NCBI RefSeq assembly: GCF_030272615.1
Contig: NC_081410.1
Location: 192,159,619-192,223,618 of the forward strand
Direction of reading: 5' to 3'
Length of the DNA: 64,000 nucleotides
From: Cryptomeria japonica
Taxonomy: Eukaryota > Streptophyta > Pinopsida > Cupressales > Cupressaceae
Part shown: positions 1-11,454 of the stretch, piece by piece
Layout: the number at the start of each line of letters is the position of its first letter
Numbering within the stretch: the first letter of the stretch is position 1
The notes under the pieces: generated by a model
Seen by the model: only the letters and a program-made list of their open reading frames with translations
What the model was told of the DNA's origin: nothing
The model's database searches: none
Made by a program: the position numbers and the translations under genes

Positions 1-1078
1 CCTTGATAGATAATTTCTCACTTATCACCATAGGAGTACTTATCGGTTTGGAATTATCCATACCAAACTTCTTCAACAATTCCCTCAAATGATTAGTTTG
101 ACAAATAAAAATGCCTTTGTCAGTTTGAGTAATCTGCAAACCTAAGAAAAATCTCATCTCACCAATCATTGACATTTCAAATTCATTCTTCATATTGTTA
201 GCAAATTCCATGCACAATTTATCTTCTCCTCCAAAAATGATATCATCAACAAATACTTCAATAATTAGAATATTATTGTCAGTGATCTTATAATATAAGT
301 TACTATCAGAACTGCCTTTAGTAAAACCAAGCTTCAAAATATATTTATCCAGCAGTGCATACCAAGCTCTAGGAGCCTGTTTCAATCCATATAAAGCTTT
401 CTTCAATCTATAAACCATATCTTTATCATCTGTCAGTGAAAATACATCAGGTTTCTCAATGTATACTTCTTCTTCAAGTTAACCATTCAAAAATGCACAT
501 TTAACATCCATTTGATAAACTTTATAGTTCTTATAAGCTACATAGGCAAGAAATAGTCTAACAACTTTAATTCTAGCTATAGGCGCAAATGTCTCACCAT
601 AATCAATTCCTTCCATTTGAGAATATCCTTTACAAACCAATCTAGCCTCATTTCTTACAACTTGACCATCCTCATTTAGTTTATTCCTAAAAACCCATTT
701 AGTTCCAATAACATTCTTATTTTTAGGCCGGGGAACTAAAGACCAAGTTTCATTTTTCTCTATTTGATCTAATTCATCTTCCATATCCTTTAGCCAATTT
801 TTATCCTTACAAGATTCAATAATAGTTGCTGGTTCAATTTGAGAAATAAGACATACCTCTTCATTTGCCATTTTTCTTCTTTTCATAACTCGCTTGTTCC
901 TATCTACAATAATTTGATCTTCAGAATGATTTAATCTTACATACCTTGGTGTCTTCTGAACTTCAGGTTCACTTCTCTGATCATTAGTCACAGTTGAATT
1001 TTCTGATTGTGTCAGTGTAACTGTCTCAGTTTCATGTACCAGTTGAGGCATTGTTGGTTTAGTTATGATCATTTCCAC
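1..1078 (-). pseudogene. Element I reverse transcriptase (partial)
   Basis: This is the copia reverse transcriptase, which copies element RNA into cDNA inside the virus-like particle. Visible blocks from the N-terminal side are NVIGTKWVFRNKL (about 690-730), ARLVCKGYSQMEGIDYGETF (about 595-655), YQMDVKCAFLNG (about 480-520), [12 protein letters not shown] (about 360-400) and the catalytic VFVDDIIFGG (about 233-262), where the usual Y of YVDD is F. A TAA at about 481 follows FLNG, where a glycine- or aspartate-type codon is expected; beyond it the frame continues open to base 1 (DNSKPISTPMV). The acidic stretch from 1078 to about 900 is the integrase-RT linker. RNase H should follow to the left, outside the window. 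Confidence 0.9.
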
Positions 1079-1117
1079 TGTCGGTTCCTTGTCATATGAT
1101 ATAGAATGATTTTTGCA

Positions 1118-2056
1118 CTACTCATCCACTTTCCACAATTTCTGCAATCTTTTGTTGTAACATCTATTTGCTTTGCTTTGAATTGAATAGCCAAGAAATA
1201 TTCCTTCAACACATCTAGGATCAAACTTTCCAATTGAATCATCTCTTTTGATATAGTATTTACTTCCAAAAATTCTAAAATACCTAACAGTAGGTGTATG
1301 TCCAAACCGTAATTCATAAGGGGTCTTACCGGCTTCACCTTTGATGTGAACTCTGTTGAATGTGTAGATTGTTGTACTCACTGGTTCTCTCTAGTAGATA
1401 TGAGGCAATTTGGCTTCCATCATCATAGATCTTGTTGCATCCAAAATGGTTAAGTTCTTTCTTTCAACTACTCCATTCTGCTGAGGGGTCTGAGGTGTAG
1501 ATAATTGTCTCCTGATTCTGTTTGTCTCACAATAACTATTAAATTCATGAGAAGTGAACTCACCACCATGATCTGATCTTAGACATTTGATTTTCAATCC
1601 AGTTTTTGTCTGAACCTTTGCTCTAAAGATCTTGAATTTCTCAAAAGATTCATTCTTCTCCTTAAGAAAATTCACCCACATCATCCTAGAATAGTCATCA
1701 ATAATCAACATGAAATACCTATCACCTTGAAAGCTTCTAGTCCTTGCTGGACCACATAAGTCAGTTTGAATCAAATCAAGTATATCATTAGATTTATCAT
1801 GTATGATCTTAAAAGAGCTTCTAAGTTGCTTTGCCAATTGGCATTCCTTACATACTAGATTATGGGGCTTCATAGTCTTAGGTATATCTCTAACTGCCTT
1901 AGTTGAACTAATCTTAACAATACAATCAAAATTAACATGACACAACCTCTTATGCCATAACCAACTCTCATCAATATGAGCAATCAAACATGTCTTATTA
2001 CCAGTGTTCAAGTGAAAGATATTACCTCCAGTTTGAATACCGGTTGCAATCTCCAA
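1118..2056 (-). pseudogene. Element I GAG-preintegrase and integrase
   Basis: This encodes the copia integrase, which inserts the cDNA. The zinc-binding pre-integrase block WLWHKRLCHVNFD...VCKECQLAKQ lies at about 1850-1970. The DDE core is readable: LIQTDLCGP (about 1770), LRSDHGGEF (about 1570) and QQNGVVERKN (about 1450-1480). The C-terminal part, with the FGSKYYIKRDDSIGKFDPR and IFLGYS motifs, sits in a shifted frame at 1118-1381. A stop/frame break near 1381-1391 separates core from tail, so an intact enzyme is not made from this copy. All three catalytic residues are still present. Confidence 0.88.
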
Positions 2057-2095
2057 ACCAGTCTTGTTAATTATTTTGCATTTTCTATCTTTAAA

Positions 2096-2761
2096 CTAAA
2101 GTTGGAAACCCTTATCAACCAATTGACCAACACTCAAAAGATTATGATTTAAACCTTCTACATAATAGACATTATCAGTATTATGCTTGTCATCCAAAGA
2201 AATAATACCTCTACTTTTTATCATACATGCTTTGTCATCTCCAAATCTGACTTGACCACCATTGTATTCTTGTAGAGATAGAAATTTCCCTTTATCTCCA
2301 GTCATATGATGTGACCATCCACTATCAATTACCCATTCATCCTTATCTTCAACATTTGCTTCCAGGGCCTTTTCTTCATTTTTGATAGCTGATTCTGGTT
2401 CATCTTCCTTCAAAGCATAGAACACCCATTCCTTTCTATTGCTAGATCCACTAGCAGAGTCTTCTATTGGTTCATCTCTAGAGTCACCAGTTACTCCTTC
2501 CTCATTTTCTATGTAGCATTGTTTACTTTTTTTGAATCTATATCTATTCTAGTTAGGCTTAAATGATTTCTTAACTATTTCCTCAAACCTTGCATTCCTT
2601 TTAGGACATCTAGATGAAAAATGACCAATCTTATTACATGAAAAACATTTAAAAGGTGCTTTTCCTTCATACTTACTTCCTGTCAGACCTTTAGGTACTC
2701 TTCTAGGAAATAAGGCTTCAAGTTGCTCAAATTCTTCATCTTCTTTCCTCATGTCTTCCAA
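2096..2761 (-). pseudogene. Element I CCHC zinc knuckle and aspartic protease
   Basis: The N-terminal part (2549-2761) has one nucleocapsid knuckle, CFSCNKIGHFSSRC, of standard CX2CX4HX4C spacing, preceded by an acidic linker. The protease part (2096-2425) has WVIDSGWSHHMTGDKGKF with the catalytic DSG; the cysteine usual after DSG is W here. It continues with the LLSVGQLVDKGF block that closes the copia protease region. The frames are separated by a stop near 2549 and another break near 2425, with an acidic spacer between. The protein would normally cut the gag-pol polyprotein. Confidence 0.86.
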
Positions 2762-2786
2762 TTATTTTGAATATAAAACTTTCCAA

Positions 2787-3491
2787 TCACTTTTTGCTGG
2801 TAGATGATGATGATGATGCATGAAAAGCAGGTTCAGACTTTATAGTTCTAGAAGATCCAAATTCTTCAAGCTCAAAAGCAGATAATTTCCCAATCAGAAT
2901 GTCTCTATTAGCTGAAGATTTTGCCATTGTTCTCAACTCATTAATTGCAATTGCCTTCATCTTGTAATCCGGTAGAAGGGCTCTCAAGACTTTGGAAACT
3001 ATTTCATCTTCACTCAGAAATCCTCCACAACATTGAATTCCCATAACAATCTCATTTACTCTTTCCATAAACACAACAATTCTTTCCTTATCTTCCATCT
3101 TCAAGTTTTCATATCTTACCTGATAACCATCAAGTTTAGCAATTTTGACAGTAGGATCACCTTCATTCAGAGTTTGCAATTTGTCCCACATAGTCTTAGT
3201 CGATGATTTATCAGTCAATCCCATGATCTGTTGATCATTAAGTGCACACAAGAGGGCTTCTCTAGCTTTGCAAGCATTCTCAACGTTCTTATCCAAGTCA
3301 GCAGGAGCTGGATTGCCAGATGTCGGATCATAAGGTGTGTATCCTTTCTTAGTGATCTCCCAAATATCCTTGCCAAGACATCTAAGATGATTCTCCATTC
3401 GAATTTTCTATATCCCATAATTTGTTCCATCAAGCTTAGGGATTTCTCTTCTGAAAATAGTTGTCGGTGGATTAGAAGTGTTAGCTACCAT
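2787..3491 (-). pseudogene. Element I gag (capsid region)
   Basis: The copia gag, UBN2/DUF4219-like, forms the particle shell. The natural start appears to be the ATG at 3491 (MVANTSNPPTT...). A TAG near 3413, in a place where copia gags have tryptophan (NYGxWK), cuts it, and the uninterrupted reading then runs 3398-2787. Visible gag features are ENHLRCLGKDIWEI, TMWDKL, and the helical LLPDYKMKAIAINELR block. The serine-rich end leads into the knuckle region. A W-to-stop change through one G-to-A is the simplest explanation of the early stop. Confidence 0.82.
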
Positions 3492-3535
3492 AGGATCTAC
3501 CTCAAGCGGTTAAGCTTCTACAAAAGAGGACCAAA

Positions 3536-3547
3536 GCTCTGATACCA
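3536..3547 (-). promoter_or_regulatory. Primer-binding site of element I
   Basis: On the minus strand the LTR end CTAACA is followed by ATTGGTATCAGAGC, the standard plant copia primer-binding site complementary to the 3' end of initiator tRNA-Met. It is unmutated here. Confidence 0.92.
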
Positions 3548-3549
3548 AT

Positions 3550-4809
3550 TGTTAGGATAATTGTTATAATTGTCAATAGATTATAACGTGTAATCCACTT
3601 AATAACCTTTAAATAGATCAAGTATCGGTAAAGCACATACGAATTCCAGTAGGAACAGATACAGGTAAACGATGCAACTTATCAATTAAACAGATAATCA
3701 ATGCAAAACAACCATACCATATAACACCATGATTTGTGCGTGGAAAACTCGGAAAGGGAAAAACCACAATGGGAAGCCTACCCACAGTTAGATGATACTT
3801 CTGTAGAAAGTATGTGTTACAATGAGGGGCCTGCACATGCAGGAAGGCACACTACCTAGAGCATACTTCTCATTACAAAAGAGTCTCACTAACTACAGAG
3901 AGGCTACAACCATCTCAAGATAAATGGACAACAATCCAATAGAGTGAACTGCTAGAAATAATATCTACCATGCCTAATCACAGTCTCAGTTAAGCTCAAT
4001 GCAGAGGACTAAATCCTCTTTTGAATCCAATTTGATCACCAGTGATCGACCAACTCCTCTATCTAAATGATATTAAAATATTTACACATTACATTCCTTG
4101 ACCATGACCTTTTCCATAACCAAGATATCCTACAAAGAGTTTCTACCTCTTATTTATACAAACCTTAAGGCCTAAACCAATTAGGTCGGCCACCTAAAAG
4201 ATATTACAATAAGATCATTACATAAATCCATATTACAATGATATTCCATGTCGGCTTAAGACCAAAACAACAATAATAAATCCATAGATTATCTCAAAAC
4301 ATCATGGTAACGCGTAGAGTACACATTAACATAATACCGGTCCATAACCTAGATAGGTGCCAGACCTATTCTATGTCCACTATGCCAAAGAAATGTCTTC
4401 AAGTAGTTGAAGCATGATCAAAGAACATCTTCAACATCCTGAAATACATGAAGAAGATGCACCAACACCAATTATGCATCTTGTCAATATTCCTTAGTGA
4501 AAGCTCTACCGATAGAGCCTTAAACCAATGCCAGTAAGGGTTTACCAGAATGTATGATAGCATCCGATTACCAAGTCAATGCTAACTAACCAAGACATGC
4601 TCATGGAGCATATAACACATGAAATCAAACATATTTCACTAATCCAAACATGCTGGAAGTGTCCAACAGATGGTCTCTTCTGTCGGTAACACTAGATCTT
4701 CTACCGCTAACCAAAACCTATCTGTCGGTAACCAACCATATTAGCTAGTGTTGACATCAATGACAAAACATTAATGCAACACATAATCAATTCATCCATA
4801 ATGTCAACA
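3550..4809 (-). repeat. 5' LTR of element I
   Basis: About 1.26 kb. In element orientation it starts TGTTGACATTATGG (right end) and ends CCTAACA next to the PBS. It holds the block shared by most copia LTRs in this window: a CTCTAGG...GCCTTCCTGCATGTGCAGG stretch (about 3815-3860), then GTGGG...CCCA and a GGTTTTTCCC motif (about 3735-3790). The end next to the PBS can fold as GTTATAAT/ATTATAAC. A target duplication cannot be tested because the other LTR is off the window. Confidence 0.88.
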
Positions 4810-5561
4810 AGTATAACTATTGACCCGGACCTGCAAGAATCGGAGGATAAGAAAGATAAGACCCAAGATCAAGAGAGGAAAGAAAGTAGCTCAGGGGAGA
4901 GGACATCTACCAGACTTAGAGCTAGAAAGAAGATATGTTAAGCGGAAAATGAGAAAATGGGAAATTACAAGGAGGGAGCCTATAATCCGGAAGAAAATGA
5001 GGAACCTTCTAGGAAAAACTCAGAGGATGACTACTATTAGGTTGAAGATGAAGACCTAGAGGAAAATTTCAATGATGAGATGGAAGAAGATAGTGGGAAG
5101 GAAGAGAATACTGAAAAAGAAGAAGACTCAGATAACTCTGGCCAAAGCCCATTGGCTCCCAACTACCTTGATGATGAGGAAATGGTCCCCTATTCTCATG
5201 AATCCCAAGGTGGAAAGGAAAATAATAAGGATATGGCCAAGCAATCAGATGAGCTAAAGGGTAGAATTGCTAATATGGAGGAAAATCATGAGGGTTACAA
5301 AAAATATTTTAAAAACCTCAACAATGCCTTCAATTCCCTCTACTATATCATAAATGCTATAATGAATAAAACTATTATGGGGGTGGTGTCAAGATTTGGT
5401 AAAATCAAGAAGCAAGGCAGGAAGTTGGCAAAATAGGGCATGGAGGGGAGAGATTCCAATGATGGAGACAAGTAGATGGACACCTGGGAAAGTCAACTTA
5501 ATAGGCCCCAAAGGAATTGGAACCTGATAAAGAAGGACTAGTGACTCTCTAGTCTTCTATA
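4810..5561 (+). pseudogene. Broken acidic ORF of unknown origin, left flank of element A
   Basis: A plus-strand reading runs from about 4811 to 5436 with two in-frame stops (about 4938 and 5037). It encodes a very acidic, Lys/Glu-rich protein (runs such as EEDSGKEENTEKEEDSD), followed by a possible short helical region (residues with KKYFKNLNNAFNSLYYI) and a basic end before TAG at 5434. I do not recognise a family. A LINE ORF1 tail is possible because the DNA right of element A (12650-12990) looks like a LINE 3' end. Bases 5437-5561 show nothing else. Confidence 0.35.
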
Positions 5562-6580
5562 TGTTTGCAATTAACACTCATCCGGTAAGGGTTCATGGCA
5601 TTATGGGTTGTCATTGATGGCAACTCATCATCTTAGGGTAAATGGTTTCATTGTTTGGTTAACTGAAATACATTACACTAACTGGTATTGGTATTCACAT
5701 TACTTTACATCGGAACCAACATCGGCACTCACTTCATCCGGGCTAAGTCTTCATCCTGATAACTTGTCCTAATCCCGGTAACATGTTTATAGAACCCGAT
5801 AATTGATAGGATCTGGCTAAGGAAATCTTTTAATCTCAATTATATCTTCATGGATTTTGGTGGTAATGTGTGATGGCCAACATGGTCATTGGATTTATGT
5901 TTGATTTTTATTATGTTCTAGTATCTGAATTATTTATACTCCTTGTTGAAGCCAACATGGTTAAGTTAGAAGGATATTTAAGTAGATAACCTCAACGACA
6001 GATCAGATGTGGATAGTGTATGGTGTATTGATTGGAATGCAAATTTTTGAGTGAGTTTTGTTATGTGACTGGAAGTGACTGTGTGCATTTTCACATGCAA
6101 CGCTTAACTGGTAGCAGAATAGAGTATTAGAAAACTCGAATATAGAGGAGGTTATCAAAGCATTCACCAAAACTTATCCAGCATGGTCATATGTTCTTTA
6201 TAAGTTCATTTTCATTTGTAAACACTTGTAAATGCTATGTAAGTTAGTGAGACTTCTTATTTTGTCTTTGAGCAGTGAGCTCTAGGCGGTTGGCCTTTCT
6301 ACATGTGCAGCTCTTATGTAATATTTGTATACCTTGATCAAGTATATAGATATTGTGGGTATCAGCCCCACCGTGGTTTTCCCCTTTGCAGGATTTTCCA
6401 TGTATAAATCTTGGTGTTCTAGTGTTGCCTTTCTTTGTGTTATTTGGTTTATGCATTATAATTTTATTTACTGTTAACCGGTTATTAAGGAATAAGTTCA
6501 AAACTAACTTTACCGGTTGAACACTGATTCAACCCCCCTCCCCCCCCCCCCCCCTCTCTTAGTGTTATTGGATTCAAACA
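5562..6580 (+). repeat. 5' LTR of element A
   Basis: 1019 bp, starts TGTTTGCAATTAAC and ends GGATTCAAACA. It contains GAGCTCTAGGCGGTTGGCC (about 6277-6295), GTGGGTATCAGCCCCAC (6355-6371) and GGTTTTCCCC. Near the end is a long C tract (6533-6554) between the arms AACACTGA (6520-6527) and TTAGTGTT (6559-6566). It is diverged from the right LTR. Confidence 0.9.
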
Positions 6581-6595
6581 ATTGGTATCAGATCT
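6581..6595 (+). promoter_or_regulatory. Primer-binding site of element A
   Basis: ATTGGTATCAGATC directly follows the LTR. It matches the initiator tRNA-Met site with one change (GAGC to GATC). Confidence 0.87.
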
Positions 6596-6596
6596 T

Positions 6597-7660
6597 GGTT
6601 CCTCATAATAAGTTTAACCACTTGAAGAAGATCCAAAATTTGGAATCAAAGGAAACTGGTCTGCAACAACAACTCAAACTTGATCTTGAAGATCTTGATA
6701 ATGAGCAGATGGAGAACAATAAACTAAAAAGTGAACTAAAGAAAGCTAAAGAACACATCATTTCATTACAAGGAAAGCTTTTAGCTATCAAGGCTAAGAG
6801 GAAGGAACTTTGTGATCAATTGTAAAATCAAAATAGTGATGAGCAAGATGCAATGAAGGATCATTGTCAGAAGCTTATTCAGGAGAGCACTGTCTTGAAG
6901 AATGAGATGCAAGCCCTAACCATGAGAATGTGCAAGGAGATTGAGGACATAAAGAAAAATGAAAAAAACCTAGCTCAAGCATTGAAGGATAGATCTAAGG
7001 AATGTAGCAGATTGACTCATGAGAATGATATGTTGAAACTTAAATTGGTCCAGTCCTAAAACACTGAACAAGAACTTGAAAGATAGATTATTATCATGAG
7101 AGATGATTTGTTCACTACTAATGAGTACAAAGACAAATTTTAAGCCAGCTCTACCAAACTTGATGAAATGCTAAAAAATCAAAGACATGTCAATGACAAA
7201 AAAGGTCTTGGTTAGGAAGAAAGAAAAAACTCTAGTACTGCACAATGAGATACATCAACTAGATAGAAGTATAATCATGTCAATCGGAACCAGAAATCAC
7301 CAGTAAGATAGCCTAATTCTCACAAATTCAATGGTACAAGCTTTATGTACAATAAATAAGTCATATGGCTAGTCAATGTAGAAATAGGAATAATCAACAT
7401 AATGCATGATTCACCGGTCTTGGAAATGTAAGATGTCATGCATGTAGTAAATTTGGACATATGGCTAATCAATGCACATCAAAAGGAAATCAAGTAAATC
7501 AAAAGGTTAACAAGGAAATTCAAAAGAACAATATTGTTTGTTATGCATGCAACAAAATTGGGCATATTGCTAAATATTGTAGAAGTAAGAATCCACTAGC
7601 AACTAATGGAAACACTGATGAGAAGAAAAGGGAAAAAGTGGAAGACATCAGGAAGTAACA
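6597..7660 (+). pseudogene. Element A ORF1: SIRE-type gag C-terminal half (coiled coil plus CCHC knuckles)
   Basis: The first two thirds are heptad-rich (for example LKSELKKAKEHIISLQGKLL and later LTHENDMLKLKLVQ), a long coiled coil. This is followed by a TKLDEMLKNQRH...GLG segment, which resembles the region just before the knuckles in SIRE/Maximus gag proteins (from memory of that family). The last part has knuckles; the clearest is CYACNKIGHIAKYC at about 7540-7580. An earlier CHACSKFGHMANQC (about 7437-7476) is readable in a shifted frame. Stops occur at about 6822, 7056, 7084 and 7141. No capsid (UBN2-type) domain precedes the coil. The likely ancestral role is RNA binding and co-assembly with a helper gag; this copy is dead. 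Confidence 0.72.
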
Positions 7661-8142
7661 AGAGATGAGATGGGCGAGAAGATCTGATACACAACTGGCA
7701 GAACAACGGACAGAGTCATCAGGTCCTACACCCGTAGCAGATACAACTGGAAACTAAGGCATTCAACCTTAGGGGTAAGCAAATCATTGAAGATCATGGA
7801 GATACCCTGGATTAGGTCTGTAGTCAGAAGATTCTGATTGTGGATGGATACTGAGGAGATTTCTATGGTTTACTAGAATCTACTTGCAGATCATGTGAAC
7901 TAGTCAATCCTTACCGACAACATTTATGAAAATGGAAAATTAGGGTTAACAGCAATACAAGGCAAATGTTAAGGTATTTTCTCCACACAGTGGTCGAGTA
8001 TTCAAGAGAGTGAATTTCCAAAGAATTTCAGAGTTCTTGAGCGATTTGAGTGAGCACTTTCTTTCGAGCAATTTTATCTCCTAACAGTATTTTCAAGGTA
8101 TTTTTGTGTTTGTAGAAACCCTATCTTTTGTGTTTGGTTGTA

Positions 8143-11100
8143 ATGGCTTCATCTTCATCTAGTATTAATACTCCCTTGGTGGTTAAGATCAATAACTGCC
8201 CTCATTCCATTTTCAAGAAGTATCCATACAAATCCCTTTTGGATGAGCCATTGGATGCATTTTTGCAAGTTTATCATGGAGTTCTTCATACGAAGGATAT
8301 TAGGGTATACATCCACTGCAACATTGAAGAACTTGGTGGATATGAGTTGTCTTGCATTTTCACTGATAACTTAATTTCTGACAACCATTTGAAATCGGAA
8401 TTTGCACACTTGTAGAGGAAGGGTTTCACGTAGTTTATGGATTTCTCAACTTTTGATGAGGTGAAATGGGTGTGCTATGTTTTGAGCCAAATTCATGGAG
8501 AATTCATCTAGTTGGACTAGCCTTACAAGATTACTGAGGAAGTTATCAAGAATGCTACATGTTATCTCACACTGAAATGAATAAACTTACCAGTGCAACT
8601 TTTGATGGAAGGTCTATGAAGGTAAATGATGTTAGGGACATAGATGATAAATTTACAACAATGGTTATTTGTTATAAGGTATATCAGTCAAACTGGTTAA
8701 ACTCTATAGCCGACAACATTCTATTTTCTTATCAGATGGTAAAGGAGGATGCCCATTATGACCTATGTAGTGTTATGTTAAAGGAACTCATGACTAACCT
8801 ACAAAATATCAAGCAAGACAAAAAGAATACTTTCTAGTATGGCTACTTCATCATTTGTTTAGTATTTTACTTTTTGGGCACTATTCCTAGTTTTGGAAAG
8901 ACTCAATGGGCTTTTGACTGCCCGGTAGCAATCTAGATTTCTCAAATTCTAGATAGACAAGGTGATAAGGATAAGAAAGCCAATCTATGGGCATTTTTCA
9001 AAACATTTCAAGAGGAAATGAAGAATAGGTCTCGGATAACTAAATATATTATTGAAAAATATAAGGACACAATGTACTTTATGGTAGATAAAGATGAATG
9101 TATGATGGACACTGTACAACCTAGGACTATATGGATAATGCCTATGGTTTATGAGTTTGAGGAGGCTACTTTGGATGCCTATGCTCAACACCTTTTGCAG
9201 GCATCAGTAGATGAAAAGGAAGCAAAATTTTGAACTGCTAAGAAGAAAGGACTTAAATTTAATTAGGAACAGGTAGCTCCAGCAATTCAAAAGAAGATGA
9301 CCTGGCTAGCAGTAGAGACATTGATTAGTGAAGGTACTGAAAGATCTAAGGTTGAGAAACACGTTAATTTTTTTGAAGAACAGAGGAAGAAAGAATTGAA
9401 GAAGAAGAGAAAAGAGGAAAGGTAAGCCCACAAAGTAGCTCAAGCCACACCCAACGTGGTCCCAGTTACATCAAAGACATCCAAACAACTGGAAGCTAAG
9501 TCTGCTAGTTAGATACCGGTAGATCCACCCAAGAAGAAATCTAAGGTGACCCAACAATAGATGATTTCTTCTTCTAAAATAGAATCAGATATTGAGATCA
9601 AGGAGGTTCTTAAGAAGAAAGGAGTTTTTAATAGAGTGGTAAGGGAAAAGAAAGAAGAACAAAGGTCTGAACCTATCAAGGAGACTCCTCAGAGGCCAAA
9701 GATCACCATTGTACATAAGAGAACACCCAAATTAGATGAGAAAGCTAAACCTAAACCTAAATGGAGAACCGGTAAGAAATAGATGAATGCTTAGGATTTG
9801 ATTGAACATATTGTAAATGATGGTAATCTAGATAACGTTTCTTCATTCTTTGACAATTTGGTGAGGAGGACAAAAGCAAATAGAAGAGATTATTCTTTTA
9901 TATCTTGATTCATTTAGCAGGGCATTGATAGAATTAGAGAAATTCTTGCCTAAGGAGTTATATGATAGATTAGAAGTCAGAAAGCTACATACCCAGTCTT
10001 TGGATAGGAAAATTAAGGAGATCGAATTGGTCAACCTTTATCCTTCAATAACTCCTTTGGAAATGGATAATTTAAACAATAAAACCGAATCATTAGAATT
10101 CAATCCCAAGTACAAAATTAATAGTCTCATGTTGGACAAACTTGAAGAAATCAGAAAGGAGACAATTGATATATGGGTGAGAGTTCTTTTGGGTCTTGGC
10201 TATGAGTTAAGTTCTAGTTTTGTACAATCACAAAACATTTAGCTACCTAAGGATAAGAAACCGACTGATAAACCAACTATAAATGCTGAGAAACTGAAAA
10301 TCATTGTACCAGATACCATTGTATTGGTTACTAAGTCCCATTTTGAAATAGAGGACATCCCAACAAATGATGTACACATAATAGAGGATATAAAGGCATA
10401 TGTAAATAAGGATACAAGTGAAGAGGATACTCAAGTTTTGAGTGAGGCACCAAGTGGCGAAGCAATTGGTGCATAAGAGCTAAAGGATACAAAGATTATC
10501 TCTCTAGCTGATAAGGATAAGGAGACTATGGTGGATCTCTCTTCTAGCTTGGCAATTGACACTTCTGCCATAGCTTAAGGAAATTTACCATAACTTTGCA
10601 TTAGTTTTGAAAAACCCTACCATAAGATGTCACTGGTAGAGAATATTTTGGTTGCGACAGCTCTTTAGGCATAGACTACACAAGAACTAGCACATGAAGA
10701 ATCTAAGGACACGAAATTGATTGAGCATAGTTTTGAAGTTTTGCATCAATTGGTCACAGAATTTCATACATAGGATGGTGAAATCTCTTTAGGTAAATTA
10801 GAGGAAATCATTGATTTTATCCCCAAGAATTATGATTCTTTATTGAAGATCTCACTAACTCAGGCTAAAGAAGATTTTGTGATGGCTCAGAAGCTAACAT
10901 TTTTGCATATGATTGAGACTGATAAGGTGAAACTTCGGACTTGTTTGCAGTCAATTGATGTAGCTTTGGCTGAAGGAGATAATGTTTATAAGACTTGTCT
11001 AGATTTTGATAAGTTAATTGACTTCATAGACAAGCAACTGTCAAACTGTAGGAAGAACTTAATTTAGATTTCTAATACCTACAACTCGGTAGTTAATTTG

Positions 11101-11440
11101 AAAAATTCTTTGGATGGTCTAATTTTGATGGTGATGGATCAAATTTTAAAATTGGAGAAGGATAGGGATAGAATAATAAGGAGATCAAATGAGCTCTGGA
11201 ATTTGATTGGTCCCCGACTTGATAATCTGTTATTTCATAAAACAAAATGTATTTCTAACCTGTAGAAGGAGGATCCCACTACTTCAAAAGAGATATAGTA
11301 TTATGCTATCATTTAAAAAAGTTTCATCTCTATTCTCAAATCTCTTAAGAATGGTTAGAATAATTAGTTTTCATTTTTGAAGAAAACATATGCAGATATT
11401 TTGAAATGTGTATAGAACCAGCTCATGTTTATAACTGCAT
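8143..11440 (+). pseudogene. Element A ORF2: long protein of unknown function
   Basis: It starts ATG at 8143 (MASSSSSINTPLVVKI) and can be followed to about 11440 through many stops and several frame changes. Readable parts: an N-terminal block with VYIHCNIEELGG (about 8307-8340); a GEFI.L...YKIT block (about 8500-8540); MKVNDVRDID (about 8618-8650); YKVYQSN (about 8673-8690); VDKDECMMDTVQPRTIWIMP (about 9082-9140); a Lys/Glu-rich linker (9370-9780); a central domain (about 9925-10060, ELEKFLPKELYDRLEVRK); and a C-terminal helical region with LIGPRLDNLL (about 11200-11235). The same order of blocks is found in elements B and C. I do not recognise the function. The N-terminal block faintly resembles plant-transposon-associated domains with an F-W-L...IT...I..VTGLP pattern, at low confidence. 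Confidence 0.72.
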
Positions 11441-11454
11441 ATATTTCTTTGTGG

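Larger units (their letters stand above)
1..4809 (-). mobile_element. Element I: Ty1/copia LTR retrotransposon, SIRE-like, truncated by window edge
   Basis: Reading right to left, the order is 5' LTR (3550-4809), canonical PBS (3536-3547), gag, CCHC knuckle, protease, integrase and reverse transcriptase. This is the copia order, with integrase before RT. RNase H, polypurine tract and 3' LTR lie beyond base 1. The coding part is broken by only a few stops (for example TAG near 3413 and TAA at about 481) and small frame changes, so it is one of the better preserved elements here. The SIRE/Maximus-like placement is inferred from the style of the protease, integrase and RT blocks, not from a tree. 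Confidence 0.93.

Noticed and set aside
8128-11440. Env-like gene in elements A, B and C, as in some SIRE elements
   Set aside because: No signal peptide or convincing membrane span was seen in ORF2. It directly follows the gag-like ORF rather than pol, so an env label is not supported.
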